Positions 63,842 through 64,000 of a stretch of 64,000 nt of DNA are shown here, in pieces; the first letter of the stretch is position 1; the number at the start of each line of letters is the position of its first letter. Under the pieces are notes generated by a model, which saw only the letters and a program-made list of their open reading frames with translations, did not search any database and was not told the DNA's origin. The position numbers and the translations under genes are program-made. Origin of the DNA: UTCHB3 sp964371075 (GTDB taxonomy: Bacteria; Bacteroidota; Ignavibacteria; Ignavibacteriales; Ignavibacteriaceae); contig CAYJKN010000003.1 in the NCBI GenBank assembly GCA_964371075.1, positions 186,001-250,000 of the forward strand. Direction: 5' to 3'.

Positions 63842-64000
63842 AAATCCCGATTTTTAATTAATCAAAAAACAAATTTAACCAGAAATGACGTGCTCATCAA
63901 ATTTAATTGAGAAACCTCATGATTTTTTAATTCAATAATATAAATGCTCCCCAATAATATGGCAGTTTATACTTGGCTCTAACTGTATTACGGGCAAGAT

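Overview
This window looks like a chromosome segment from the Ignavibacteriota/Bacteroidota-Chlorobiota lineage. Four large secreted proteins end in the type IX secretion (T9SS) type A sorting domain with the NYPNPFN-type motif typical of that group. The DNA is AT-rich by eye, ribosome binding sites are GGAG-like, and many genes are packed in overlapping (ATGA or TAATG) operons. The gene set (c-type cytochrome assembly, tetrapyrrole synthesis, multiheme cytochromes, sulfur-persulfide enzymes, sensor kinases with heme-binding motifs) suggests an anaerobic or facultative environmental bacterium.

Layout. 1-6.6 kb: tail of a DUF5655-type gene, then T9SS/secreted proteins on the minus strand, including a surface protein with a Cys-Gln thioester-type domain. 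A 111-bp second copy of the DUF5655 gene tail lies between them. 6.8-16.6 kb: one long minus-strand transcription unit (FabG, a FabH-like synthase with an altered active site, sodium:solute symporter, acyl-CoA ligase, duplicated-domain lipoprotein, outer-membrane barrel, two alpha/beta hydrolases) preceded by a GbsR/MarR-like regulator; related palindromes lie in front of both. 16.7-17.1 kb: octamer and 61-bp tandem repeats. 17.1-23.3 kb: type I restriction-modification locus (hsdM, rhuM-like remnant, hsdS, hsdR) with dispersed-repeat modules on both sides of hsdR. 23.3-33.5 kb: a broken small gene, a Cys-rich PAS kinase, then a heme operon reading ccsA-like/hemA/hemC/hemD/hemE/hemN/hemH/hemG.

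33.6-38.4 kb: plus-strand OB-fold lipoprotein, an unknown exported protein, and a persulfide/sulfane-sulfur operon (TauE/SafE exporter, rhodanese, MBL-rhodanese fusion of the CstB type). 38.4-46.1 kb: lipoprotein, archaemetzincin, NtrC-type regulator and heme-motif sensor kinase, divergent from an outer-membrane barrel, a 14-heme cytochrome and a 7-heme lipoprotein cytochrome, a probable porin-cytochrome electron conduit with its own two-component system. 46.1-54.2 kb: T9SS YCF48-repeat protein, TylF-like methyltransferase, Lol-type ABC exporter (two permeases plus LolD) and a TPR protein. 54.4-55.8 kb: tRNA-Pro, tRNA-Arg, tRNA-Glu, then a 1-kb unit bounded by a perfect 52-bp direct repeat of the tRNA-Glu 3' end and its terminator, carrying a DUF4405 membrane protein. 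55.8-58.4 kb: type III polyketide synthase, ICMT-family methyltransferase and alpha/beta hydrolase. 58.7-63.8 kb: GAF-PAS kinase, DUF3160 T9SS protein and YebC.

The best candidates for something not yet described are the 1-kb tRNA-Glu-bounded unit, the thioester-domain T9SS protein, the cytochrome conduit with a heme-motif kinase, and the regulator-operator acyl-processing operon. All functional statements come from reading the sequence and from family knowledge; no database search was run.
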